Assembly: GCA_034435015.1 (NCBI GenBank)
Contig: DAOTYH010000076.1
Span: 1 to 30,806 of the forward strand
Direction of reading: 5' to 3'
DNA: 30,806 bases
From: DAOTYH01 sp034435015
GTDB lineage: Bacteria > Chloroflexota > Anaerolineae > Aggregatilineales > UBA3940
Below, piece after piece: positions 1 to 8,866 of the stretch (its first letter is position 1; each line of letters begins with the position of its first letter). The position numbers were made by a program, and so were the translations under genes. The notes under the pieces were generated by a model that had not been told where the DNA came from, did no database searches, and saw nothing but the letters and a program-made list of their open reading frames with translations.

Positions 1-226
1 GCCAGTTCTGGGGGGCGCCGTTCTTCTTCTCCCACAGGGAGCGCATCTTGCCGCGCAGGGAAGAGCCGGGGATGTAAGGACGGTCAGTCAACGGGTCACG
101 GATGACCACATTATCCACGCCGCCAATCTCCAGCCCGCTCTGCGAGCCGCCGATGTGCAAGCCCGTCTCAGCGCGGATGTTGCCTGTGATAAAGATGCGC
201 CCGTACAGGTTAACCGAGTTCGCCAT
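1..226 (-). CDS. csm3: Csm3, type III-A CRISPR RAMP backbone subunit (N-terminal 75 residues, cut by window edge)
   Basis: Csm3 forms the helical backbone of the Csm complex and cuts target RNA at 6-nt intervals in the cytoplasm. The visible part has the family's N-terminal signature: a TGLHIGG stretch (residues 21-27), IGGVDN (34-39), VIRDP (41-45) and the glycine-rich PYIPGSSLRGKMR (about 50-62). Asp38 lies where the catalytic Asp33 of characterised Csm3 proteins sits, so RNA cleavage is probably intact. The ATG at 226 starts two bases after the csm2 stop. Its ribosome binding site GGAGG (236-240) lies inside the end of csm2, so translation is probably coupled. The rest of the gene, and probably more csm genes, lie beyond the left edge. 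The family call is very secure. Confidence 0.95.
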   Translation of the reverse strand, partial: MANSVNLYGRIFITGNIRAETGLHIGGSQSGLEIGGVDNVVIRDPLTDRPYIPGSSLRGKMRSLWEKKNGAPQNW

Positions 227-228
227 CG

Positions 229-669
229 TTACTTACCTCCCGCCGCCTTGTGATAGGCCAGAATAGCTTCGAAGAAATCAATCAGATTCTGGAAACGCTG
301 CCGGTCGGCCCCGACATCATCAATTGCTGGGATGAGAACGTCCTTCAGCGGCTTGACCTGCTTGTTACGCGCCGCCGTATATTCCAGTTTGGGCTTAAGC
401 AACTGCAAACGGCGGTAAGCCTGCCACGTCGCCGGATCGCTTTCCCCTGCGTCATAAGGCCATGCAAACTGAATCTGGCGGACTGCCCCAAACACGTTGC
501 GGATCTGTGCAGAGTTTAGACCGGCTTGTTGCAGTTTATAACCGATCCGTTCTGCCTCCTTCACCAGCTTCTCAGGATTTCCCTCGACAATGATGCGCCG
601 GCGATCCGCCTCGCTCAAGGTAATGCTCACTTCTTGATCACGATCCCGTGACCTGTCAGACCGTCCCAT
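229..669 (-). CDS. csm2: Csm2, small alpha-helical subunit of the type III-A effector
   Basis: Csm2 is the small helical subunit that lines the Csm complex beside the crRNA-target duplex; it has no catalytic role. The 146-residue product has the family pattern: a helix ending in SAQIRNVFGAVRQI, a central RLQLLKPKLEYTAAR stretch, and the C-terminal FQNLIDFFEAILAYHK. The reading frame stays open to 723, inside cas10, but the ATG at 669 is preferred. It follows a strong GGAGGAAGG site and lies two bases after the cas10 stop, the same arrangement as at the csm2-csm3 junction. It is the second gene of the operon cas10-csm2-csm3. Length is typical of the family. Confidence 0.93.
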   Translation of the reverse strand: MGRSDRSRDRDQEVSITLSEADRRRIIVEGNPEKLVKEAERIGYKLQQAGLNSAQIRNVFGAVRQIQFAWPYDAGESDPATWQAYRRLQLLKPKLEYTAARNKQVKPLKDVLIPAIDDVGADRQRFQNLIDFFEAILAYHKAAGGK

Positions 670-671
670 TG

Positions 672-2816
672 TTACCTTCCTCCTTGTCCTTCCGTTCTCC
701 TGCGTCTCAGGTACTGCACCCACCGCGCCGACAGCCCGGCCAGCCGGATAGCCTGCGGGGAGAGGAGCGATTCCTGCAATGTTCTGATACGATCCTTCAC
801 ATGGGGCACTTCCTTATGACGGTCAGCCAGACGTGTCAGGCTGTAGGCCTGCATCCACATCCAGCGGCCATAGATCAGCTTTCCCGGTTCGGGTTTCTGA
901 CGCTCACACGCCTGCTCGTACTGAGCGTGCATCTGCCGGATGGTCTGGGTCAGGGCGCTGGGCATGCCATCCTTCAGCAGGCCGTCAAGCTCGTCCCGCT
1001 GTGAGGTAACCGTCTCCCATTCCTCCCAGCCGACCACCTTCCCCAGAAAGCTGATGGCGTCCTTCTTGCGGCCATCCGGACGGATGTGCTCTTTGGCTTC
1101 GTCATCGAGGGCCTTGCGGGCATGTTCAGCGGCCTGATAGAGCGGGAAGTGCTCCTCCTCGACGGCTATTCCCGCCGAGATGGTGATGTAGGGGTTGTAG
1201 TTGACATAAGCCGCCAGGCTATCGTGGATGCGCTTGGCAAGCTCAGGCACCATATGCCACGGCCCGACGACAAACAGATCATCGCCTCCAGCGTAGATAA
1301 CGTAGAGGCTCTGAGGGAGCCTCAGCGCACCCTCCATCTCTTCGCAGATGACATTCAGCCACCCGTCGAAGAACAGGCCCATAGCGGCGCTGGCGGCAGA
1401 CAGGCGGGTCAAGCTGAGCGGGGCGATATACTCGCCGAAGATAAGGCCCAGATTGTCCACATCCATCCGCAGGATGCCGATGCGCTCGATCCCCTCGCTG
1501 ATCCAAGCCAGCGTGTCAAAGTCCGCGATTCTCTCCTTGCCGGTCTTCCTGTCCCGCGCGATGGGTGTACGGGTGGCCAGGAAACGGAATCCGACTGCGC
1601 CGACCGAGCAGAAGTCGGTGTTGTTGAGGCGGTAAAAGTACCTTCCCTGCGGCGGCTGATCGTGCAGGCCATACCACAGCCCCGACAGGTTGTAGAGATG
1701 CTCCTGCCAGCGCGCGCCGTTCTGCTCCGGGCGGTTGTCAACAGAGAGATAATCATGCCGGAAGCACAACGTCTCGGCCAGCTCGTCGAAGCTGAGGCAG
1801 GCCTCACACCACCAGTCATCTCCCACGCGATGGAGTTCTCTTTCATCCTGCGGGTCGTAGTGGCAGACGGCACAATGACGGTCTGTGCCTGCCCCCTGCG
1901 GGGCGAACAGCTTCTCCCAGTTCTGGGCGGCCTGCTCAGACAGGGGGCGCAGTTTGGCCTCCGCCAGCACGTCCTTAAGGGATTTGTACCGTTCTGCAAA
2001 GGCCTCACCGTACAGCTCCCCTGCCCCAACCTCCCGACAAGCCGCACACAACGACAGGTCGCCGTGGAAGTAGTCCAGCAGGCGGGCGTTGATGCCAGCC
2101 GCGCACGCCGTGACCTTGTCAGCGGCATCCGGCTGCGCCAGAAGCAAAAACTTGCCGCCGGCCACATAGACCACGTTCTGCCATACCAGGCCGAGTTCGG
2201 CCATCAGGGTTCGGACTACTGCATCACCCAGAAGCTGAAGGAAGAACGAACGGCCACGCAGTCCTCTGACCGCCCCCTTCGAGGTGATGGTGTAGATGGT
2301 GCGCTGAATGCCCGGAAAATCCCCTGCTATGAGCGTGAACCGCTCAAATGGCTGAGGGGAAAAGCCGGAGGCATACACCAGCGCCGTGAGCAGTTTGAAC
2401 TCCTCATACAGCGAGACACCCGGCTCACCGCGCCGGCCCTGAACAGCCCACGCATGTTTACGGATCACCTCAGCGGCGGCTTCGAAGTAGAGCGCCGGGT
2501 CATTCCCCAACGTCCGCCAGTCGCGTTCAAACGCGGCACGCGGGTCACCGGACGGCCTGCCCGTCCGCAGGACCGTTTCGTGCGTCAGTGCCAGCGGCCC
2601 CGGCGCCAGCTTGGCCTCTGTGCCAGAACGCTCCCCTTTGGGCGCAAGCGTCGTCAGGATGGCGTCAGCCTGCGGGCCGCGGGCATTGCCTTTCGCCAGC
2701 AGGTTGAGATAGGGGGTCAGGTCAAACGCGCCGCCGGCTAGAGGGGATACCCCTAAGCCTTGCAGGGCATAATTCAGCAGGGATGTGTGGACTTCCCGGA
2801 TAAGATTGTCCGACAA
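672..2816 (-). CDS. csm1: Cas10/Csm1, type III-A CRISPR large subunit lacking an HD nuclease domain
   Basis: Cas10 is the large subunit of the Csm complex. When target RNA binds, its palm domains make cyclic oligoadenylate second messengers. Visible landmarks are the Palm1 core (GDFPGIQRTIY, then LRGRSFFLQLL), cysteine pairs of a zinc-binding region (CAACREV; CAVCHYD...WWCEAC), and Palm2 with an intact GGDD at residues 510-513 (bases 1278-1289). The first ~100 residues contain no HD or HDxxK-type motif, so the single-stranded DNase domain seen in most Csm1 proteins appears absent or degenerate. The frame opens at a TTG at 2849, but the TTG at 2816 has an AGGAGG site six bases upstream and gives 714 residues starting MSDNLIREV. 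It is the first gene of the operon. I see no CRISPR array or other cas gene upstream. Confidence 0.95.
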   Translation of the reverse strand: MSDNLIREVHTSLLNYALQGLGVSPLAGGAFDLTPYLNLLAKGNARGPQADAILTTLAPKGERSGTEAKLAPGPLALTHETVLRTGRPSGDPRAAFERDWRTLGNDPALYFEAAAEVIRKHAWAVQGRRGEPGVSLYEEFKLLTALVYASGFSPQPFERFTLIAGDFPGIQRTIYTITSKGAVRGLRGRSFFLQLLGDAVVRTLMAELGLVWQNVVYVAGGKFLLLAQPDAADKVTACAAGINARLLDYFHGDLSLCAACREVGAGELYGEAFAERYKSLKDVLAEAKLRPLSEQAAQNWEKLFAPQGAGTDRHCAVCHYDPQDERELHRVGDDWWCEACLSFDELAETLCFRHDYLSVDNRPEQNGARWQEHLYNLSGLWYGLHDQPPQGRYFYRLNNTDFCSVGAVGFRFLATRTPIARDRKTGKERIADFDTLAWISEGIERIGILRMDVDNLGLIFGEYIAPLSLTRLSAASAAMGLFFDGWLNVICEEMEGALRLPQSLYVIYAGGDDLFVVGPWHMVPELAKRIHDSLAAYVNYNPYITISAGIAVEEEHFPLYQAAEHARKALDDEAKEHIRPDGRKKDAISFLGKVVGWEEWETVTSQRDELDGLLKDGMPSALTQTIRQMHAQYEQACERQKPEPGKLIYGRWMWMQAYSLTRLADRHKEVPHVKDRIRTLQESLLSPQAIRLAGLSARWVQYLRRRRTEGQGGR

Positions 2817-3050
2817 ATGGCACCTCCTTTTCTCCCAGAACAGCGGCAAGCAAAACAGAAACTCAATGCTCCGTACACCTGTCAGGAGCAGAGACCCAGA
2901 GACTCATTTGATGGACTGATCTCATTGCCGATCTAGTCGAGGGTAAGTTCCTTAATGTAATCGTAATCTAAATCGAAGAATCCGGCATCCGTAAAATTAC
3001 GTATATTTGACCAACAATCCCAGAGGAATATGCCCGGCCCACGGCGAAAC

Positions 3051-3059
3051 TGGTATAAT
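3051..3059 (+). promoter_or_regulatory. Extended -10 promoter for the small membrane protein gene
   Basis: TGGTATAAT is a perfect extended -10 element about 33 bases before the ATG at 3092. There is no good -35 at the usual distance, which is tolerated when the TGn extension is present. A TTGACC at 3007-3012 is too far away (41 bases) to pair with it. Confidence 0.6.
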
Positions 3060-3091
3060 CACCAGCACCATTCTACCATAAGGAGCGTCTC

Positions 3092-3319
3092 ATGCGGTAC
3101 TTATCCCTCATCTGGAAGGCATGGAAACGAGTAGGCCAGTTTATCGGCGACATCATCGGACGTGCCTTTCTGATGCTCTTCTACGTGACCGTTGCCTTAC
3201 CGTTCGGGCTGGGGGTGCGGTTGTTTGGCGACCCGCTCAAGATCAAACGAGCCGTTCCCCGCTGGGTGGATCGCACGTCACCTGAGCCGACGGTAGAAGC
3301 TTCGTACAACCAGTTCTAA
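3092..3319 (+). CDS. Small membrane protein, possibly of the carbamoyltransferase/SGNH cluster type
   Basis: This 75-residue protein has a basic amphipathic N-terminus (about residues 1-20), one hydrophobic segment (about 22-46), a GDPL motif and a soluble tail ending in a polar YNQF. The ATG has an AAGGAG-like site nine bases upstream. It converges on the SGNH hydrolase gene, with three bases between the stop codons. From memory, small proteins of this layout (Trp/Lys-rich start, membrane segment, then a GDPL-like motif) accompany SGNH hydrolases, DUF5989 proteins and carbamoyltransferases in bacterial glycan clusters. That likeness is my inference; no function is established. It probably sits in the inner membrane next to the neighbouring envelope enzymes. 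Confidence 0.75.
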   Translation: MRYLSLIWKAWKRVGQFIGDIIGRAFLMLFYVTVALPFGLGVRLFGDPLKIKRAVPRWVDRTSPEPTVEASYNQF

Positions 3320-3322
3320 GCC

Positions 3323-4510
3323 TTATCTCGCCCGATCTTCGATCAGCTCGGCCACAATATCGGCCAGATGCAGTGCTACAACACGGTTGCCAGCCGGGGC
3401 TAGATGAACTTCATCGAGATACATGGTTTCTGTCTCTGCATCAAACAGGGTGGTGAAGTCGTAAGCAGGAGTGCCTGTATTCCGGCCAGCCTCCATCATA
3501 GCCGAAACAGCCAGAGGATAATAAGCAGACAGCAGGTCGTAATAGCCTTCCTGTTGAGCGACCCGCACATAGTCGCGCTCAGCTTCTGTGAGGGGCTTAC
3601 TGCCCGCCGCCAATGAAGGTTGCAGGACAAAAACTGTCTGGATGCCCTCAGCCTGAGTGAGGAGGGCAATACGCTCCAGATTCTGCTGGTAAACCTCGAC
3701 CGCCTCAAGGTGCATGGCCAGCGTCCCGCTGTCACCGTAGGTCTGACGCCCCCTGATCAGGTAGACCAACTGATCGAGACCAATCCCAATCGCTGTTCGG
3801 GTCAGCAGGAAATGCCCTGCAGGTGTTTGCGAGAAGGGCCTTGGCCTGGGGCTGGCCAGATGGTACTGAAAGTCGCGCAGGCCGGGGGGGTAATGAGGCT
3901 CCCACACCGGCGACAGCCCAAAATAGATGTCATTCCGCCCATCGTAGACAATGATGACATCCGGGTCAAGAGGCATGATCCGGAAGAGAATCTGAGAGAG
4001 TTCCTGAGACGAGTTAAATGAAGTGACCGCCCCATTGATGACTTCCACCGGACGCCCCAGCCGCTCGGACAGTGCCGTTGCAAGATAAGCTTCAATGGTC
4101 TCGTCGTCATGCACACCGACCCCAAAAGCGGCTGACCCTCCCACCACAGCTACCCGCAACGTTCCCTCCGGTTTGGCAGTGCTGATCTCAGCCCCCCGGA
4201 AGCCAAGCGAGTTGATCGAGAGCCATTCGCCCTGATAGCCAGGCTGCCAGCTATACCCTGTAAACGGGTCAGAGATGAGGGCTTCGGTTTGATCACTTTG
4301 GAAGGGGGCCAGTGGACAGGTTGCCTCGTTAGGATGCCGGCAGGCGGGCTGGAAAACAGCCCGCTTCACATACAGCACCCCCTGCCCGCACATTTCCAAC
4401 AGCAGAAGACCCAACAAGACAGCGACGAGGGAAAAGAGAAGCCGCTTTCCACGCGGGAGAGGGGGAACGGAACGATCTGGCAGTTTGTTGCCCTCAGGTT
4501 GAGATGACAA
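3323..4510 (-). CDS. Membrane-anchored SGNH/GDSL hydrolase-like protein
   Basis: The product is 395 residues with one N-terminal membrane helix (about 23-43) and an outward-facing SGNH domain. All four catalytic blocks are visible: GGS with Ser126, Gly160 in VINGAV, Asn193 in GRND, and the DxxH pair Asp366/His369 in YLDEVHLAP. Family members are esterases, or acetyl- or acyltransfer-related enzymes, often acting on exported polysaccharide; the substrate cannot be told here. The start is TTG with AGGAGG six bases upstream, 21 bases after the flippase fusion stop, so it is the last gene of the envelope operon. A carbamoyltransferase of the kind that often accompanies such enzymes lies about 13.5 kb away. 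Confidence 0.88.
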   Translation of the reverse strand: MSSQPEGNKLPDRSVPPLPRGKRLLFSLVAVLLGLLLLEMCGQGVLYVKRAVFQPACRHPNEATCPLAPFQSDQTEALISDPFTGYSWQPGYQGEWLSINSLGFRGAEISTAKPEGTLRVAVVGGSAAFGVGVHDDETIEAYLATALSERLGRPVEVINGAVTSFNSSQELSQILFRIMPLDPDVIIVYDGRNDIYFGLSPVWEPHYPPGLRDFQYHLASPRPRPFSQTPAGHFLLTRTAIGIGLDQLVYLIRGRQTYGDSGTLAMHLEAVEVYQQNLERIALLTQAEGIQTVFVLQPSLAAGSKPLTEAERDYVRVAQQEGYYDLLSAYYPLAVSAMMEAGRNTGTPAYDFTTLFDAETETMYLDEVHLAPAGNRVVALHLADIVAELIEDRAR

Positions 4511-4531
4511 GTTGAACCTCCTGCCCCAGAA

Positions 4532-7500
4532 CTACATCGAAGGGTTGCTCCCTTGCCCATCAACGGCCTGCCGCCGGCTGGACGGCATGAGGGGCGCAAG
4601 CCGCTCCCGCTCCTCTTGATTGAAGGGACGCAACAGAAAGATCGCCGCGCCGTAGACCGCCGCGCCGCCCCCCAGCGCCAGCAGAACGCTGATACCCGCC
4701 AGCGCCCATGTGGCGGCGGCCATCAGCGCCGCCGCCAGCCCGATCTTCCACAACAGCCGCATCCATGCCACACGCCCCAACACACCCAGCAGGACAAGGT
4801 AGAAGCAGGTCAGCAGAACCAGCTCTGATAAGCTGGTGATGACCGCCGCCGCCAGATAAGAATAACGGGGAATGAAGTACAGGTTGGCCCCGACGTTAAA
4901 AGCCGTCCCTATCAGGAAGGCCCATGTCAGCACGCGCTGACGGTTCAGCGCGATCAGCACGTAGTTGGTCACGCTGTTGATCCAGCCAATCGGGATGCTC
5001 CACACAAAAAGCTGAAGCGCTACCGCCCCATGCGGCAGGAAAGCCGGCCCGCCCAGCAGGCCGACCAGAAAATACGCCAGCAGGGTTGTGATGACCGCTA
5101 CCGGCAATGAGATCAGGGTCAGCAATTTGATCGAGAGGGTATAACTGCGCAGAAGCGCAGGACGATCCTCAGCGGCTTGGCGGCTCATAACCGGGAAAAG
5201 CGCCGCCGTGAAGAACGAGGGGATCACGTTCAACGCGTCAATCCATTTATAGACAATGCCGTACCATCCGACGACGGTATTGTTGCGGGTGATGAACTCA
5301 AGCAGGATGATGTCCACACGAAAAAAAAGCGTCGCCAGCAGGTGATTGATCATCAGAGGGAAGGATTCCCACAGTGCCTGCCGCTGGAGCCTGCCGTCCA
5401 CCTCCAGACGGGGGCGGAAGAACAGGCGGATTGTCAGGACCCCCATGACAATCAGCGTGAAGGCGCTGACCACAATGCTGACCCCTGCCAGCCCGATGAT
5501 CCCCCAGCCTGCCAGCAGGGCCAGCACCCCCAAACAGGCAGTCAGCATGGTGCTGATCGTCTGGATGGCGGCGGGGTACTCAGCCTTCTCATAAGCATAG
5601 AAGAGCGCCGACAGGCCTGTGCTGATAGTCGAGAGAAACAACCCGGCGTACAGCAGGCCAATTGTCCATAAGGTATCCTGCTCCAGCGGGGGGTCAACAA
5701 AGAGCTGTCTGACGGCCAGAAACCCTGCCAGCAGAGGCACGCCCGCCGCCGCCAGCCATAGGCGCAGTACCGTTGTATTGGAGAGATACTTGTTGGCCTG
5801 ACTGCGATCACGGGCCACCTCGCGGGTGAGCAGGGTGTTCAGCCCGAAGTTGGAGAGAATCTCAAACCAGCCCCAAATCACGACGGCATACTGGTATTTG
5901 CCCGACCCGGCTGGCCCCAGCATACGCAGTGAGACAAAGGCAAACGCAAATTGGATGCCGCGGTTAAACAGGTTCAGCAGGATCGGCGTCAGCGAGTTCT
6001 TGGCCACACGCCGCGCCGTGCTGATGTCCGCCTCCTCACGGTAGACGTAACGCCAGCCCCACACGCCAAGCATGAACAGGATCATCATGCCGGCCATGAA
6101 TGAGGCGAACGCCCCCAGCTTAAATGTGTCAGGGCTGTACTTCATGCGCACTGTCCATGCCCCTGCTGGGAGCAGTACCCCGCGAAAGTTGCCATCCACC
6201 AGATGGACGTCAGCTTCCTGCTCGGCATCGTCACCTGCCCCAAGCGGCCTGATCCACGCCCGCCAGCCGGGGAAGTAGCTGTCAGTGACGACCAGCCAAG
6301 CCGGCCCGCTGACCTCTGCATCCACCCAGACTTCATTGGCAGAATAGACCGTGACAGCGGCGGGAACAGCCTCAGCGGCCTCAGCGGCAGACATCAGATA
6401 ATCACACGGGTCTAGGCCGGCGGGGCCTGCCTCACAGGGGAGAGGCTCCTCGACCAGAACATACTGCCGCACATCATGCCGGACCGCCGCCTGCGCAAAC
6501 CCGCCCGCCGGATAAGCCGCCGTACTGTCAGCAGGCAGGGTAAAGGCACGCGGCATCACACCCAGATTCTCGTAAATCCGCACGGCCTCGTCCTGATAGG
6601 CCAGCCTGTACTTGGGGCTGTCAATGGTGGTCTCGGTGACAATGTAGCGCACACCAAGCAGGTCCAGCAGGGGCGAGTCGAGCGCGTCGGGGTGACTGGT
6701 GTAGATCGGGGCGATGCGGTTGTAGGCCAGATCGTCCTGCGGCTGGATCACCCGCATATAGTCGGCGTACTGGGCCGGTATCAGGCTGTCATAGCCTGCC
6801 CCGTCCTGCAGATGGTTCAGCCAGCCGATGTTGGCGTTCATCGTATCGGCGCCCGGCACTTCATAGGGCATGAAACGCCACAGATAGGGGCTGTAGTCGC
6901 CGGGCGGCAGATCGGAGCTTCGCCCCATGAGGGTATCCGCCTGAAGGCGGGCGATGGCGGGCGGGGTTACGTCCAGCAGGCGGGGGTCATTGGCCGGATA
7001 GAACCCCCATATCGCCCCGCCTAGATCAACTGCGATCAGGATCACAGCCAGCGCCTCCCACAAGGGAAGCCCGCTCGTGCCGTTCGGCAACGGGACAGAC
7101 AGCCTGCTCAAGGCCAGACGCAGGACCACCCCAGCCGCGATCAGCGTCAGGGCAAAGATCAGCACATTCTGCGCCTCAAAGGAATAGAAAGCCCGCCCGT
7201 CCGGGAAGGCCTCAGGGGCAAGCGCCAGCCCCTCAAAGATGCGCTGAACAACCCCTTCGATCTGTCCGTAAAAGGCACGGCTCAACGCCAGCAGGGCCAG
7301 CACCGCCGCGCCCCCGCCCACACACGCCCGCGCCAGCACTGAGACAACCCGCCCGGTCGGAATTTGAATGCCGTAGGTGCGCCGGACGGGGGCGGTCTTC
7401 TGGGCGTGGAGGCGTTGCAGCCGCTCTGCCCCAAAGCCGGCCAGCACAGCCGCGCTGAGTGTCAGCGGCCACACCCACCGGAAGGGCGAGTGGGACTGGT

Positions 7501-8824
7501 TGATGAACGGCAGTCCGTAATACAACAGGGCATAGGTCGGCATACCGAAGATGAATGAGACAGACAGCACCGCCAGCACGGCAAACAAAATGCGGTAGGG
7601 GCGGCCCGGCCCCTCTGCACCCAGATAGGGATCAGCTTCACGTCCGCGCGTGACACGCCCTGCCACCCAGTGCAGTATGGCGATTCCGGCCAGCGCCATC
7701 GGCAACAACCCCAGATACGCGCCGCCCTCCACGTAGTTCTTGACACCCCAGAAGATGGTATGGATCGGCTCGCCGGCGGCATTGACCGTGACGGGTGTCA
7801 CCTGCCAGCTAAACACGTCAAAGTAGCTGTGGTAAGCCGGATTGCCGAAAACATTGGGCATGAAGAAAGCCAGCACATGGCGGGGCGGATAGGCCCACCC
7901 GCGTACCTGTGCCAGCGTGACAGCCCCTTCACGGAAACTGCGGCTGGCCAGTTCATAGGCGGGGATGATCTGGACAGCGCTCAACGCCAGCCCCAGGCCT
8001 GCCAATGCCGCCAGCCAGCCGGCACGGACGGCCAGCCAGCGCCATATCCTACGGTCATCTCCTGAGCGGCGCAGGGCAACGGTCTCTGCGATCAAGCGCC
8101 ACGCGGCGTAGAAGGCCATCACCAGCAGGGTGAAATAGAGCGCCTCGACATGCCCGGCCAGCGCCGCCATCCCCAAACCCAACGCACCCAGCACTACCCA
8201 CGGCAGGCTGGACGGACGCCCCAGCGCCTTAGCCTGCCGGAGGGTCAGCTCGATCATAGCCAGCTCCAGCGGAAGCCATGCCGCTGTCGCGATGATCATC
8301 GGGAAGACGACGCTCACCAAGAAGAAGCCGCTTAACTGATAGGCCATGCCCGCAACCAGTCCGCCCAGCCGTCTCAGCCCCAGCACGCGGACGAACAAGT
8401 ACATGCTCAGGCCGGCGATCCATAATTGCAGTACCGTGAACCAGCCATAGGCCGAGGCCAGCGGCATGATCCAGAACAGTACCGAAAACGGATACAGCGC
8501 TGAACTCTGCCCTGCCGCAAGGAAGGGCGTCCCGGCCAGGATGTATGACTGCCACAGCGGAATCTCGCCGGAGGCAATTGAATCGCGGACAAACTGCTTC
8601 CAGACGTAATTCTCAAGGATCAGGTCGGAGATCAGGCCGTTATGCGGCTGGCTGATCCCATACTCATCGGCCAGCGCCCGGTAGGGCTGGAAAGCAAACA
8701 GGTTATCTACCGGCAGGATGGTCTTCCCGCCAAGCGTCTGAGGGAAAAACAGGATCAGGGGGACGATCAGCAACAGCGCAGCGATCAGCAGGTCAGGCAG
8801 TGCCTTTTGGAGACGGTCCGGCAT
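4532..8824 (-). CDS. YfhO-like GT-C membrane protein fused to a Wzx-type flippase
   Basis: This 1430-residue membrane protein appears to be a two-module fusion. Residues 1 to about 930 look like the YfhO family: a hydrophobic start, the loop with PLWQSYILAGTPFLAAGQ, about a dozen membrane segments, then a large soluble domain with YNRIAPIY and FPGWRAWI, and a last membrane helix. Such proteins are thought to be lipid-linked sugar transferases. Residues about 945-1430 resemble an oligosaccharide flippase, starting at NSLTPILLNLFNRG with REVARD shortly after and about 12-14 more helices. I see no frameshift or internal stop, and the linker is short. The ATG follows a GGGGGTG site by seven bases. 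Fusing the two would tie sugar transfer on a lipid carrier to its transport across the membrane. Substrate and topology are unknown. Confidence 0.85.
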   Translation of the reverse strand: MPDRLQKALPDLLIAALLLIVPLILFFPQTLGGKTILPVDNLFAFQPYRALADEYGISQPHNGLISDLILENYVWKQFVRDSIASGEIPLWQSYILAGTPFLAAGQSSALYPFSVLFWIMPLASAYGWFTVLQLWIAGLSMYLFVRVLGLRRLGGLVAGMAYQLSGFFLVSVVFPMIIATAAWLPLELAMIELTLRQAKALGRPSSLPWVVLGALGLGMAALAGHVEALYFTLLVMAFYAAWRLIAETVALRRSGDDRRIWRWLAVRAGWLAALAGLGLALSAVQIIPAYELASRSFREGAVTLAQVRGWAYPPRHVLAFFMPNVFGNPAYHSYFDVFSWQVTPVTVNAAGEPIHTIFWGVKNYVEGGAYLGLLPMALAGIAILHWVAGRVTRGREADPYLGAEGPGRPYRILFAVLAVLSVSFIFGMPTYALLYYGLPFINQSHSPFRWVWPLTLSAAVLAGFGAERLQRLHAQKTAPVRRTYGIQIPTGRVVSVLARACVGGGAAVLALLALSRAFYGQIEGVVQRIFEGLALAPEAFPDGRAFYSFEAQNVLIFALTLIAAGVVLRLALSRLSVPLPNGTSGLPLWEALAVILIAVDLGGAIWGFYPANDPRLLDVTPPAIARLQADTLMGRSSDLPPGDYSPYLWRFMPYEVPGADTMNANIGWLNHLQDGAGYDSLIPAQYADYMRVIQPQDDLAYNRIAPIYTSHPDALDSPLLDLLGVRYIVTETTIDSPKYRLAYQDEAVRIYENLGVMPRAFTLPADSTAAYPAGGFAQAAVRHDVRQYVLVEEPLPCEAGPAGLDPCDYLMSAAEAAEAVPAAVTVYSANEVWVDAEVSGPAWLVVTDSYFPGWRAWIRPLGAGDDAEQEADVHLVDGNFRGVLLPAGAWTVRMKYSPDTFKLGAFASFMAGMMILFMLGVWGWRYVYREEADISTARRVAKNSLTPILLNLFNRGIQFAFAFVSLRMLGPAGSGKYQYAVVIWGWFEILSNFGLNTLLTREVARDRSQANKYLSNTTVLRLWLAAAGVPLLAGFLAVRQLFVDPPLEQDTLWTIGLLYAGLFLSTISTGLSALFYAYEKAEYPAAIQTISTMLTACLGVLALLAGWGIIGLAGVSIVVSAFTLIVMGVLTIRLFFRPRLEVDGRLQRQALWESFPLMINHLLATLFFRVDIILLEFITRNNTVVGWYGIVYKWIDALNVIPSFFTAALFPVMSRQAAEDRPALLRSYTLSIKLLTLISLPVAVITTLLAYFLVGLLGGPAFLPHGAVALQLFVWSIPIGWINSVTNYVLIALNRQRVLTWAFLIGTAFNVGANLYFIPRYSYLAAAVITSLSELVLLTCFYLVLLGVLGRVAWMRLLWKIGLAAALMAAATWALAGISVLLALGGGAAVYGAAIFLLRPFNQEERERLAPLMPSSRRQAVDGQGSNPSM

Positions 8825-8866
8825 AGGCTTTCACCCCCACATTCAGAGCGGCCCGGCAAACACCCC

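Noticed and set aside
1086..2741. Long plus-strand reading frame antisense to cas10 (551 codons)
   Set aside because: It lies entirely within cas10, has no ribosome site or family motif, and is the usual by-product of a GC-rich coding strand.
2817..3091. CRISPR array beside the cas10 operon
   Set aside because: No direct repeats of 25-40 bases with regular spacers were seen. The stretch is an AT-richer intergenic region with at most promoter elements.
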